A stretch of 64,000 nucleotides of DNA, taken from Candidatus Wallbacteria bacterium. GTDB lineage: Bacteria; Muiribacteriota; JAQTZZ01. Made by a program: the position numbers and the translations under genes. How positions within the stretch are numbered: the stretch's first letter is position 1; each line of letters starts with the position of its first letter. Positions 8,410-17,000 of this stretch are shown here, piece by piece. Under the pieces are notes generated by a model. It saw nothing but the letters and a program-made list of their open reading frames with translations. It was not told the DNA's origin and did not search any database. Where the stretch lies: positions 26,386 to 90,385 of the forward strand of contig JAQTZZ010000011.1 of the NCBI GenBank assembly GCA_028687545.1, given 5' to 3'.

Positions 8410-10019
8410 ACAACCTCCTTCTGGAATTCAAGCCTGAACGAAGCCCCGCCATATTCTGATTTTTTTTGAGACAGGAAAAGTTTGCCTCCGTTCTTTTCGG
8501 CAAGCATGAAGCAGATCGGCAGGCCCAGCCCGGTTCCATTTCTTCCCTTTGTGGTGAAAAACGGCTGAAAAACCTTGTCATAATGTTCTTCCATAATCCC
8601 GGGTCCTGAATCTGAGATTTCAATCCAGATCAATGGCGGAGTGATTCCTGTGTTCAGATAAATAGATCCTTCCCCCTTCATAGCCTGGATTGAATTCAGC
8701 ATCAGGTTAATGAAAATCTGGAGCAGATCGTTTCGGTCCATCCTGATGAAACATTCGCCGGCTGCCAGATTTTTGATCCTGGTGTTGCGGAATTCAGGGT
8801 GACCAGACAGCAGATTAACTGCTTCTTCAAACACACCTATCAGATTGATCCGGTCTGTAGCCGGATGGACTTCTGAAAAATGCAGAAGCCGTTCGGTCAA
8901 TGTGGTAATTCTCTCTGTTTCAGTGATAATTTTCAGGCAGAATTCCCTGCGCTTGTCCCGGGGAATGTCGTCCATCAGGATCTGTGAAAATCCCGAGATG
9001 CTTGCCAGTGGATTGTTGATTTCGTGAGCCAGTGCCGCCGCCAGCTGGCCCATGGAAACCAGCTTCTCCTTGAGCACCATCTCTGTCTGCATTTTTTTCA
9101 GGCGCTGGTTGGCATCCTCAAGGTTATCCGCCTTCTGCTTCAGCTCCATGTATACACCGGCTTTCCAGATGGCAAGCGAGGCGCAATTGGCAAGTGCCTC
9201 CAGCATTTCGATCTTGGAATTAAAGTCTTCGCTTTTATCGATCTGGCAGCAGACTATTCCGAGCAGGTTTTCCGCCTTCAGCAGCGGATGCAGGTAAATT
9301 TTTTCACCTGGAGCAAAAAAAATATTAAGCTCCCGCAGAAGCGCCTGTCTCTGACCGTAATTTTCCAGCCGGATTTCACTGGGGAAAAACTCCTCGGTCT
9401 GCTTACTGGCTGAGAGCATGGCTTTCCTGATCAGATTCGGCTTTTCAAAATAATAAAGTGCCACAGACTTAACACTGCAGACCCGGAAAATCGATTCAGC
9501 TACCTGGGTCAGCACTTCTATCAGCTCATATTCTGAAAGCAGTGCCTGATTGATCTGATTGATGATGGAGATCTGGAAGAGTTTCTTCTCCAACAGCTTG
9601 ATGATGTGCAGAAATATATCGTGCTCAGTCTGATAACCGCTGCTCCCGGATTGGTTTTGGAAGTCCAGGAGTCGTCGGATACTGTCTTTCAGGTCGTCCA
9701 GATCGAAAGGCTTGATCACATAATCATCGGCTCCGGCGTTCTCCCCCCAGAATCGGCGGGCGCGGTCATCGCAGGCAGTCAGGATGATCACAGGGATCCT
9801 GTAATAGTCAGGATCGGATTTAATTACGCGGCAGAGCTGCAGACCATCCAGGCCGGGAAGCATCAGGTCGAGCAGCACGAGGTCAGGGACCTTGGAGTAA
9901 AAAAGGTTCAATCCCTCCACGCCGTCCCTGGCCCAGAACACTTCGTACTCTCTGGCCAAAAAATCCCGGCAGACCTGGTATACTATTTCCTCGTCTTCTA
10001 TCAGCAGGATTTTTTTCAT
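8406..10019 (-). CDS. Sensor histidine kinase with N-terminal receiver and GAF-like domains
   Basis: The 537-residue protein starts with a receiver domain (about 1-120; phospho-acceptor in LVLLDLMLPGLDG, Lys in VIKPF). A GAF-like sensory region follows (about 150-295). Then come a HisKA dimerisation box with the phosphorylated His in LAHEINNPLASISG (about 335) and a HATPase domain with N-box NLMLNSIQAM, G1 DSGPGI and G2 GTGLGLP. There are no membrane segments, so it senses something in the cytoplasm or takes phosphate from another kinase through its receiver. It overlaps the NtrC-type regulator by 4 nt downstream and the secreted CBM48-like gene by 4 nt upstream. All three are therefore probably one transcript. 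Confidence 0.9.
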   Translation of the reverse strand: MKKILLIEDEEIVYQVCRDFLAREYEVFWARDGVEGLNLFYSKVPDLVLLDLMLPGLDGLQLCRVIKSDPDYYRIPVIILTACDDRARRFWGENAGADDYVIKPFDLDDLKDSIRRLLDFQNQSGSSGYQTEHDIFLHIIKLLEKKLFQISIINQINQALLSEYELIEVLTQVAESIFRVCSVKSVALYYFEKPNLIRKAMLSASKQTEEFFPSEIRLENYGQRQALLRELNIFFAPGEKIYLHPLLKAENLLGIVCCQIDKSEDFNSKIEMLEALANCASLAIWKAGVYMELKQKADNLEDANQRLKKMQTEMVLKEKLVSMGQLAAALAHEINNPLASISGFSQILMDDIPRDKRREFCLKIITETERITTLTERLLHFSEVHPATDRINLIGVFEEAVNLLSGHPEFRNTRIKNLAAGECFIRMDRNDLLQIFINLMLNSIQAMKGEGSIYLNTGITPPLIWIEISDSGPGIMEEHYDKVFQPFFTTKGRNGTGLGLPICFMLAEKNGGKLFLSQKKSEYGGASFRLEFQKEVV

Positions 10020-11869
10020 CTGGGTAAAAGCTCCAGAGTGATTTTCCGCTCTTCTCCAGGTTTCAGCTGGAAAGCCTTTGATTCAAGAAATGAGCCGGCA
10101 GGGAGCAGAAACTCACTGGCCCGCACGGTCCAGCTGCCGTCATCGAAAGAATCCGCCCACCTCATCATCGGACTCTGGTTCTGGTACCCGATTCCTGAAT
10201 AACGCAGATGGAGACGCCTGGTGACGGATGCTGCGTTCTTGACTCTGAAAGATTCCGTCAATTTACTGCTCTTCCGGTCCAGCTCGAATACTTTCTCCAG
10301 AATGAAATCTTCCAGGTTGCCGTGCAGTTTTTTATAAAAAACAAGGCTGTCTCCCTTGAATTCATAGAAATCGAAGGTGATTTTCTCGTTATCGATGGAT
10401 ACGTCGGCATGTTCTTCATCTTCCACATCCGACAAGGTACGGTCTTTCCCTTTGACATAAACCTCTATCAGTCTGCCTGTATGGGCGTCCAGGGCACAGA
10501 AAAAATCCCTGTTTTCCAGGAACAGAAAATTCTCACCCTTGATGTTCCTGTAACTGGAATAAGGCTTCTTCTTCATTAAAGTGAAATATTCCCTGTTCAA
10601 GCATTGCTGCACGTCCCAGAACAGGGATTCATCTTTGAGGAACCAGTTTTCCTCGATTTTTTCCAGGATTTCCATTTGCCTGCCTTCAAGTACTGAACCC
10701 GGGTAATTGCTCTTCAGGTAGAAAAGCCAGTAACCGAATTTATCGCGATAATATTTATCCAGGTAGGAAGTAGTGAAATGATGATTAAAAGGCCTGATCA
10801 GATCCGGATAATAATCCCGGGTCATTCTGCCGGTGATTGAGGGGTAGTACTCAGGCAGAGCCTTAAATCTGATGGATTTCTCATCTTTCAGGGTTTTCAG
10901 CTCTTCCAGCACTGATTCGATGATTGAGAGTGTGGTCTGGTTGTCGACTTCCCAGTAAAGTCCAAGGAAAGGATAGAAATGTCCGGCTTCAGTGGCTTCG
11001 CTCAGGTAATTCAGGCAGCGGGCCAGCACTTTTCCGCCCATGTAGTCGGCCAGGTTTTCCAGAACAGGGATTGCGGGGAAAAAAGTCAGGCGGTTGTCGT
11101 CGATTTTATAGGGATAGTATTCATTCGTCCTGCGCACCAGAATTCCCTGGTATCCAAGATCTCCAGCGGCATGAGCAACCTCGGAATCCACTCCCAGATA
11201 TGGCACAGAGAGTACAGATGCACCCAGATGGAAAACATCGTTGAATGCCACTTTCCAGTTTGAAAGCTGCAGAGTCTTGAGCGCGTTATTCTGAAGCCAC
11301 GGCAGATAGGTGCGGGTCAGGGATGAACCAAGGAGATAGATGTTCTCGCTCTTGTTCAGCCAATCCGTGAATTTGGAATTCTTAGCCAGATAGTCCAGAT
11401 AAACTCCGTTGAATGTGATGTTGAGTGGGATCTTGAGGAGTTTGAGCTCTGTTAAGAGTTTTTCATAGAGCAGAAAGTCTTTGTAAAAGCTGGATGGCTG
11501 GAAGTTCACAACCAGCGCCACGGTCAGCTGATTCTCCTGATAATCCAGAATTTCGCCGAATTTCAGATTCAATACAGACTGCTTGTTTACCTGATTCGGG
11601 TTGTCAGGATCAGCTCTCTTGAACAGCCGGTTGATCATGAAGTAGTATTTGTATTCTCCCTGCGGGAGGTAGAGATCAAGCTTGAAAAATCCGTCCTCGC
11701 ACTTTTTCAACGGAGCTCCCTGCCAGTTGTTGAAGCTCCCGTAAAGTTCCACTACTGTGGCTTCAGGAGCGTAATAGGAAAACTCCACCAATCCTTTGTA
11801 ATCGAAGGTAACCGCGGCGTTCAGGGTAATCGCAGAACAGAGAATCAGCAGAATGGCTTTTATCAGCAT
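10016..11869 (-). CDS. Secreted protein with CBM48-like N-terminus and possible GH57-like barrel
   Basis: I place the start at 11869 because GGAGGG lies 8 nt upstream and the product then begins with a good signal peptide (MLIKAILLILCSAITLNA). A longer frame back to 12004 lacks both. The 617-residue protein has a glycogen-binding/CBM48-like segment at about 22-95 (VVELYGSFNNW, YKYYFMINRLF). The middle (about 110-480) resembles alpha/beta-barrel glycoside hydrolases of the GH57/deacetylase type in secondary-structure pattern only; no catalytic residue is certain. The C-terminus is beta-rich. A carbohydrate-active or binding role outside the cytoplasm is inferred. It is the first gene of the operon with the two-component pair, divergent from pilT, with a plausible promoter at 11949-11978. 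Confidence 0.6.
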   Translation of the reverse strand: MLIKAILLILCSAITLNAAVTFDYKGLVEFSYYAPEATVVELYGSFNNWQGAPLKKCEDGFFKLDLYLPQGEYKYYFMINRLFKRADPDNPNQVNKQSVLNLKFGEILDYQENQLTVALVVNFQPSSFYKDFLLYEKLLTELKLLKIPLNITFNGVYLDYLAKNSKFTDWLNKSENIYLLGSSLTRTYLPWLQNNALKTLQLSNWKVAFNDVFHLGASVLSVPYLGVDSEVAHAAGDLGYQGILVRRTNEYYPYKIDDNRLTFFPAIPVLENLADYMGGKVLARCLNYLSEATEAGHFYPFLGLYWEVDNQTTLSIIESVLEELKTLKDEKSIRFKALPEYYPSITGRMTRDYYPDLIRPFNHHFTTSYLDKYYRDKFGYWLFYLKSNYPGSVLEGRQMEILEKIEENWFLKDESLFWDVQQCLNREYFTLMKKKPYSSYRNIKGENFLFLENRDFFCALDAHTGRLIEVYVKGKDRTLSDVEDEEHADVSIDNEKITFDFYEFKGDSLVFYKKLHGNLEDFILEKVFELDRKSSKLTESFRVKNAASVTRRLHLRYSGIGYQNQSPMMRWADSFDDGSWTVRASEFLLPAGSFLESKAFQLKPGEERKITLELLPR

Positions 11870-11948
11870 CGCATGCTCCCTCCAGGTTGTATGGAAGCGC
11901 CAGTGCCCCCAAGAGCCTCTACTAAAGTGTCCAAAAGGCTCTGTGTAT

Positions 11949-11978
11949 ATTTTACACGGAACCAGCGCGGATTTGCAA
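11949..11978 (-). promoter_or_regulatory. Putative sigma70-type promoter of the CBM48-like/two-component operon
   Basis: On the minus strand TTGCAA (11978-11973) and TAAAAT (11954-11949) are separated by 18 nt. The -10 box lies about 80 nt before the ATG at 11869. It sits in the divergent gap shared with pilT, where no coding frame is visible. This is a consensus match only. Confidence 0.4.
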
Positions 11979-12055
11979 GAACTCTTTAGCTTGCGACAAG
12001 CCAATGCATTTCACGGTTTAATCTGATAAAATATTAAAAAATCATCGGAGGAACG

Positions 12056-13120
12056 ATGGGAATCAATATCAACGACCTTCTCACGATAGCGGTCCAGAAA
12101 AAGGCTTCAGACTGCCATATCAAGCCTGGCCTTCCTCCCAGATTCCGAATCCACGGTGAACTCACAAACATAGTTTCCAATGTGATCACACATGAAATCG
12201 CCCTCACCTTTCTGGACCAGGTCCTGACCAAGGATCGCAAGGAACAGTTCCAGAAGAACTGTGACATCGACGGTCTGCACGTGGTCCCAAACGTAGGCCG
12301 ATTCCGCTATAACTTTTTCCGCCAGAAGGGTCTTTTCCACATGGTCTTCCGCCACATCCCGAACCTGATCCCGACAGTCGACGGACTGGGACTGCCGAAA
12401 ATTCTCAAGGAATTCGCCATGGCCGAGCGCGGCATTATCCTGGTCACTGGAACCACAGGCTCGGGAAAATCGACATCACTCGCAGCCATGATCAACCATA
12501 TCAACGAAAATGACTCTCTGAACATCATCACCATCGAGGACCCGGTGGAATTTTTCCACACAGACAAGAAATGCCTGATCTCTCAGAGAACGCTGGGTGA
12601 GGACGTCCCGAGCTTTTCCCACGCCCTTAAATATGTGCTGCGCCAGGACCCGGACGTGATCCTGGTCGGGGAAATGAGGGACCAGGAAACCATCTCCACT
12701 GCCATTACAGCCGCTGAAACCGGACATCTGGTATTTTCCACCCTGCACACGACAGATGCCCAGCAGACAGTGGAGCGTATCATCGACACGTATCCTTCCA
12801 CACTCCATCATCAGATCAGAAAGCAGATCGCCCTTAACCTGCAGGGAGTGGTTTCCCAGCGCCTGCTGCCCAAAAAGGACGGCACCGGCCGTGTGGCGGC
12901 CCTGGAAATACTGGTGGCCACGCCTACAGTGCGCAAGATCATCGCAGAAGGCGAAGTCACGAAACTCTATAAAGTGATTTCAGAGGGTGAACTGGAAGGA
13001 ATGCAGACTTTCAACCAGGCGCTGCTGAAATTCCTGCAGCAGGACCTGATCACTGAAGAGGAAGCATTCAGAGCAGCCACCAGGCCGGAAGAACTGAAGC
13101 TGGCGCTGCAGACGACTTAG
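12056..13120 (+). CDS. pilT: PilT-family type IV pilus retraction ATPase (copy 1)
   Basis: The 354-residue protein has all four PilT/GspE nucleotide boxes: Walker A GTTGSGKST, Asp box IITIEDPVEFFH, Walker B DPDVILVGEMRD, and His box AAETGHLVFSTLHT. Its length is normal for PilT, and it lacks the long N-terminal domain of PilB extension ATPases. PilT hexamers power pilus retraction at the inner membrane. The start is backed by GGAGG 5 nt upstream. A second, similar ATPase gene lies at 17001-18083 on the opposite strand. No pilB, pilC or pilM-Q genes are in this window, so the rest of the machine must be elsewhere. Confidence 0.95.
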   Translation: MGININDLLTIAVQKKASDCHIKPGLPPRFRIHGELTNIVSNVITHEIALTFLDQVLTKDRKEQFQKNCDIDGLHVVPNVGRFRYNFFRQKGLFHMVFRHIPNLIPTVDGLGLPKILKEFAMAERGIILVTGTTGSGKSTSLAAMINHINENDSLNIITIEDPVEFFHTDKKCLISQRTLGEDVPSFSHALKYVLRQDPDVILVGEMRDQETISTAITAAETGHLVFSTLHTTDAQQTVERIIDTYPSTLHHQIRKQIALNLQGVVSQRLLPKKDGTGRVAALEILVATPTVRKIIAEGEVTKLYKVISEGELEGMQTFNQALLKFLQQDLITEEEAFRAATRPEELKLALQTT

Positions 13121-13128
13121 CATTAAAT

Positions 13129-13182
13129 CCGGCACTGGATCAGTACCGGTTCATCGGCGGGTTAACTAAGGCTCATCTTAGT
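13129..13182. terminator. Two hairpins between convergent pilT and protease genes
   Basis: Two stem-loops stand between the ends of convergent genes. The first, 13129-13149, has CCGGCACTG pairing with CAGTACCGG at 8 of 9 positions. The second, 13165-13182, has ACTAAG and CTTAGT around a 6-nt loop, followed by CCTTTATA. They probably serve as bidirectional terminators, although neither has a long T-tract. Confidence 0.4.
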
Positions 13183-13208
13183 CCTTTATAACTACTGGCT
13201 GATTACTC

Positions 13209-15929
13209 TCACCTCTGGTCTGCTAGCAGCCACTTGCCTTCCACTTCTGAAGTAAAGGGTTTGATCCTCCACATATCCTTTTGGGTAGTTTGATTCTGTA
13301 GCTCATCCGGCTTGATGATTACGGAAACTGTATGATGAATCTCCTTCCAGAAAAGCTTGTAAAGTTCGGCCGTTGCACGTACTGCCAATGGCAACAGTTT
13401 CTTTCCTAAATATAGGTTGTATTCATCATATGTGAAGTTGCCGGGAGCTGGCATATCACCCCATACATCTTTTGAAGAATCGTCATCTGTAATCTCAGTA
13501 ACACTGTAAAATAATTTGAATAAATCAGTTTGCTTATTCCATGTTTCTTCGCTATAACACCAATTATATTGATTAGGAACTTTTCTGTACTGCGTAATAT
13601 CTATATTGTTGTCGTGCAGTTCAGAGTATATTCGGTAGTTTTCAGGCTCTCCCACGAAATCTTCATACGGATCAGGACCTAGGCCAATCAGATAACTGTT
13701 GTGCCAATCATTAAGGACATGTGCAGGTAAAGTCATGTCTTGTAGGAGATGAGCAACACGACCAAGCAAATAATATGCTTGTTTAGGATCATCTTTATAA
13801 ACCGCCAGCATTTTTTCCCATAATTCTTCAGCTCTGTCAATAGAGGATTTATAAGAAAAGACAAAATTTCCAGTTGGCCACACGCCATTAAGACCGACAT
13901 CGAAGTTGCCACCATGTCTTGTTATCGGGTCCCAGAAATGGCAGCCAACTACTTTGAGAGTGCTTTCATTAAAATCCGGAATCGGCAGAGCATGTTTTGG
14001 GCCATAGGCAAATGGGCCACCTGGCCAGTAATACATATCTTCTTCCATTGAGCCTTCGATAACGTCGTTGTTGCCAGCCAGTGCTGTATTTTTTCCTTTA
14101 TCAGTGTTTTTTATAAATTCAGGCCAGTCTACAAAAGAATATGGGGTGGGCGTCGGGGTAAAATCTGGAACATCTTGCCCAACTTCTCCGCCTGTGTATG
14201 TTGGTATCTTTATGTATTTAAATGTATTTTCGACAATAATTGGTGGACCTTGCTCTTGATACTCTTCAACTTCATAAGTTACAGTATAATTCACATCTGT
14301 TTCCTTCCCTATATACTTCCCAAATTCCTTCACCAGTCCCTTATCAGCATCTGGATTGTTCCATAGATTTTCGAAAGCTTGTCCAGACAAGTATTGATGC
14401 ACTTGCTTTTCAGGGTACATGTGATGACATGCTTCAAACAAAGCATCTTCCTCATAGGTAAAACCAATCTTTGATTCCGTAGTATCCCATATTTCATCGG
14501 TAATGGGTGTAACCTGGGTTGGAACTCCTGGCAGATGCAGGATTTTTTGACCATCTCTCAAAATCTTCAAACCTGCCAGCACCTGTTCGTATTTCGAGCT
14601 GTTCTGCGTCAGTGAAATCGCTGCAGCCAGTCCGCTTACATGCGCTGCGGCTGCAGATGTGCCTGTGGTCGATCCATATTTACTCCCTGGAAGTAGAGTC
14701 GGTATGTCCACGCCTGGGGCCCAAAAATCCACTGCAGCGTTGATGTTTGAACTTGCCCAGATATTTCCGTCTGGTCCATTTGCTGCTACTGAGATCACGT
14801 AATTATATGAGGCAGGAAACAATGGTTCTTTATTTCCTTCATTACCTGCAGCAGCGATTATAGTACAACCTTTATCCAAAGCATAAAGAATCGCCTTTTT
14901 CATCATCTCAGAGTACCCGTGACCTGCAGCACTGATGTTGATAATGCTCGCGCCATGATCAATTGCATAATAAATTCCCATGCATAGGATCGAATAACAA
15001 CCATAGCCTTGATTGTCCAGCACTTTGACAGGCAGGATCTTCATCCTTGGGAACATTCCATCTATTCCGTATTCATTCCATAAAGCTGCCATGATGCCAG
15101 CCATCTCGGTTCCGTGTCCGTTGTCATCTGCAGGATCGTCATCAAGATTCAGGAAGTCATATCCAGGCAGAATATTATTCCTATCAAGGTCTTCGTGATA
15201 CCTGTCGATCCCAGTATCCAGTATTGCAACGATAACTTCCTTTGTAGAATTGATTTCACCGAGCCTTCTGATGTCTCCGAACTGCCGCATATTCCATTGA
15301 GTCTGCCGTAAATCCTGGCTTTCGCACATTTTCAAAACACGATCAGGTTCCACAGATGTCACCATGCCCTCTTGCGCCAGTTTTTTCTGCAATTCATCAC
15401 GATCGGTACCAGTCGGTAATCTCACAGCTATGTATCTACCACTCAACAATTGTGGTTCGAGTTTATATTTATCAAGAAATTCTTTCTTTTCCCTTAAATC
15501 TTTTGGAGAGAAAAGCAGATTCAACCGTTCAGGTACTGTTTCACCAATCCCGGCATAGCTTGTTCTCGGAGGGTTAAGTTTGTCATCAGGGAGATTCAAA
15601 GTCACCTTTTTTGATCCACCTGATCTAGGTATTCTCCAGTCCTGTGGGTTGCTATGTACACTGATTTTACCAGTCAACAAATCCTGACTGTAAAATTTGA
15701 ACTCCCATTTTTTACCTGCTGGTATCTCTCTTTTCATACCAGCATAAACTACATCTCCCCACTGTAGCCGCTCTGTTTTTATCAGGTCCAGCATAAATTT
15801 GCGGTTTTTATCTTTACCGCTGACTGTGAGTTGAATTTCGTCTTTTTGGGGTGCAAATGATAAAGCTATGGGTACTGGCAGAAACCGTTTCCATGGAATC
15901 AACATGTCGAAGACCATAGCAGTCAGCAT
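13209..15929 (-). CDS. Subtilisin-like serine protease fused to a zinc phospholipase C-like domain
   Basis: The 906-residue protein has an N-terminal prodomain-like region, then a peptidase S8 domain with Asp in AILDTGIDR (about 238), His in NGHGTEMAG (about 271) and Ser in GTSAAAAHVSG (about 422). Beyond about residue 600 a second domain has LGRVAHLLQDMTLPAH (about 720-738). This His/Asp pattern is typical of zinc-dependent phospholipase C and S1/P1-type folds. The fusion suggests a secreted degradative protein. The start is odd: AAGGAGG at 15964-15970 overlaps the stop of the upstream gene, but the first ATG is at 15929, about 34 nt away. An in-frame ATA at 15959 lies 4 nt after GGAGG and would add QSRTFFF-type residues, completing a signal-like hydrophobic N-terminus. 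The gene looks more AT-rich than its flanks. Confidence 0.85.
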   Translation of the reverse strand: MLTAMVFDMLIPWKRFLPVPIALSFAPQKDEIQLTVSGKDKNRKFMLDLIKTERLQWGDVVYAGMKREIPAGKKWEFKFYSQDLLTGKISVHSNPQDWRIPRSGGSKKVTLNLPDDKLNPPRTSYAGIGETVPERLNLLFSPKDLREKKEFLDKYKLEPQLLSGRYIAVRLPTGTDRDELQKKLAQEGMVTSVEPDRVLKMCESQDLRQTQWNMRQFGDIRRLGEINSTKEVIVAILDTGIDRYHEDLDRNNILPGYDFLNLDDDPADDNGHGTEMAGIMAALWNEYGIDGMFPRMKILPVKVLDNQGYGCYSILCMGIYYAIDHGASIINISAAGHGYSEMMKKAILYALDKGCTIIAAAGNEGNKEPLFPASYNYVISVAANGPDGNIWASSNINAAVDFWAPGVDIPTLLPGSKYGSTTGTSAAAAHVSGLAAAISLTQNSSKYEQVLAGLKILRDGQKILHLPGVPTQVTPITDEIWDTTESKIGFTYEEDALFEACHHMYPEKQVHQYLSGQAFENLWNNPDADKGLVKEFGKYIGKETDVNYTVTYEVEEYQEQGPPIIVENTFKYIKIPTYTGGEVGQDVPDFTPTPTPYSFVDWPEFIKNTDKGKNTALAGNNDVIEGSMEEDMYYWPGGPFAYGPKHALPIPDFNESTLKVVGCHFWDPITRHGGNFDVGLNGVWPTGNFVFSYKSSIDRAEELWEKMLAVYKDDPKQAYYLLGRVAHLLQDMTLPAHVLNDWHNSYLIGLGPDPYEDFVGEPENYRIYSELHDNNIDITQYRKVPNQYNWCYSEETWNKQTDLFKLFYSVTEITDDDSSKDVWGDMPAPGNFTYDEYNLYLGKKLLPLAVRATAELYKLFWKEIHHTVSVIIKPDELQNQTTQKDMWRIKPFTSEVEGKWLLADQR

Positions 15930-15968
15930 TATGAAGAAAAAGGTTCTGCTTTGTGTTATTAATCCTCC

Positions 15969-16664
15969 TTAGAATATGTTCCCATGCCTGATATCGCACA
16001 GGGTGCTGAGCACTATGGCAAATGGCATTGATCCGATAAGAATGTATATAACACCTCGTATCACGGTCGATACACGAGCATTTTTGCAGCCAGCATATCT
16101 GGAAAAAAAGAGCGTCATTCCTATAGGCAAAAGATAAGCAAACATGCACCACATTCCCAGTGCACCCTGCTGCATATAAGCGAAAATCTGATCAGGGCCA
16201 CCATGTTCAGGCCATATGCAGATGCCAGTATATGGTCCGGCATATGTGACCATACTGGCAAGAAATGCATAGAGGATCAGCCGCCTACGGCAATGCCAGG
16301 AGCTTGCTTTGATTCCATCCGGTTTTTCTTCTTCTGACAGATAGCGCGCCAGGCAGCAGAGCCCAAGGTATATCTCCCAGCAGAAAAAAAGCAATGTCAG
16401 CACTGCTTGCGGTGCCAGAGTGAGCAAATTCTCCTCATCGTTTACAGGGCTGAAAACTATCCGTTTGGAAAGATAAATCACTGTGAATATCAGATAATTC
16501 CAATCATGCAGGTTGGCGTAACGCCGAATATCCAATTTTAACAGATGGGACACGGTTTTAGCATGAGTCGGATTCAGCCGCAGCCAGGTAACAAACAGGA
16601 ATGCGGCAGCGAAAATCAGTAGAGGGATTAAGTAGTAATAATTCCTCAAAAAGGTGATCATCAT
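15969..16664 (-). CDS. Multi-pass membrane protein of unknown function
   Basis: The 231-residue protein has about five hydrophobic helices, at roughly residues 10-30, 80-110, 130-150, 165-190 and 205-225. I recognise no family. The start has CCGGAGGA immediately upstream. Its TAA stop overlaps the AAGGAGG of the following subtilisin-phospholipase gene, so the two are almost certainly translated together. It may help export, process or restrain that protease, but this is guesswork from context. The pair sits between two pilT copies and both genes look AT-richer than the pilT genes, which could mean they arrived together. Confidence 0.6.
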   Translation of the reverse strand: MMITFLRNYYYLIPLLIFAAAFLFVTWLRLNPTHAKTVSHLLKLDIRRYANLHDWNYLIFTVIYLSKRIVFSPVNDEENLLTLAPQAVLTLLFFCWEIYLGLCCLARYLSEEEKPDGIKASSWHCRRRLILYAFLASMVTYAGPYTGICIWPEHGGPDQIFAYMQQGALGMWCMFAYLLPIGMTLFFSRYAGCKNARVSTVIRGVIYILIGSMPFAIVLSTLCDIRHGNIF

Positions 16665-17000
16665 TCCTCCGGATTTATTTTTTTATTCTTATTTCCAAAC
16701 GCTTTTCCGCTCCATAGCGGAAACTTAAAAACCACAGCTATGATTAGTTGATCATTTTGATTAGTATGCAGCGGTTAACAGCTTGCTCATAATATTTTAT
16801 TTTAAATTCAACCTTTGTCAATACAAAACCCATGATTTCCAAGGGAAAAAAAAGGTGGAGTGAATATTCACAACGAGAAAAAATACAGTTTTTGGTTGCT
16901 GCATTTTTATCTGCACGTCTGGTTAAAGTCAAGAAGCTTTTAATAGAAAGCGACTATCTGATACTGGATTCAGTAAATGACAATCCTTTTACAAGTGGTT
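16665..17000. other. AT-rich intergenic region with one hairpin
   Basis: About 336 bp separate pilT copy 2 from the membrane-protein/protease operon. The stretch is clearly AT-rich. A perfect 8-bp hairpin (TTTCCGCT/AGCGGAAA, 16704-16723, 4-nt loop) lies in what would be the 5' leader of the operon. It is followed on the minus strand by an A-rich run up to the ribosome site, so it is not a classical terminator. A short plus-strand frame (16832-17050) has no ribosome site and runs into the end of pilT, so I do not call it. Confidence 0.5.

Noticed and set aside
11870..12055. Sigma-54 promoter for the NtrC-type operon or pilT
   Set aside because: Words such as GGGGGCAC occur, but no TGGCAC-N5-TTGC arrangement with correct spacing was found.
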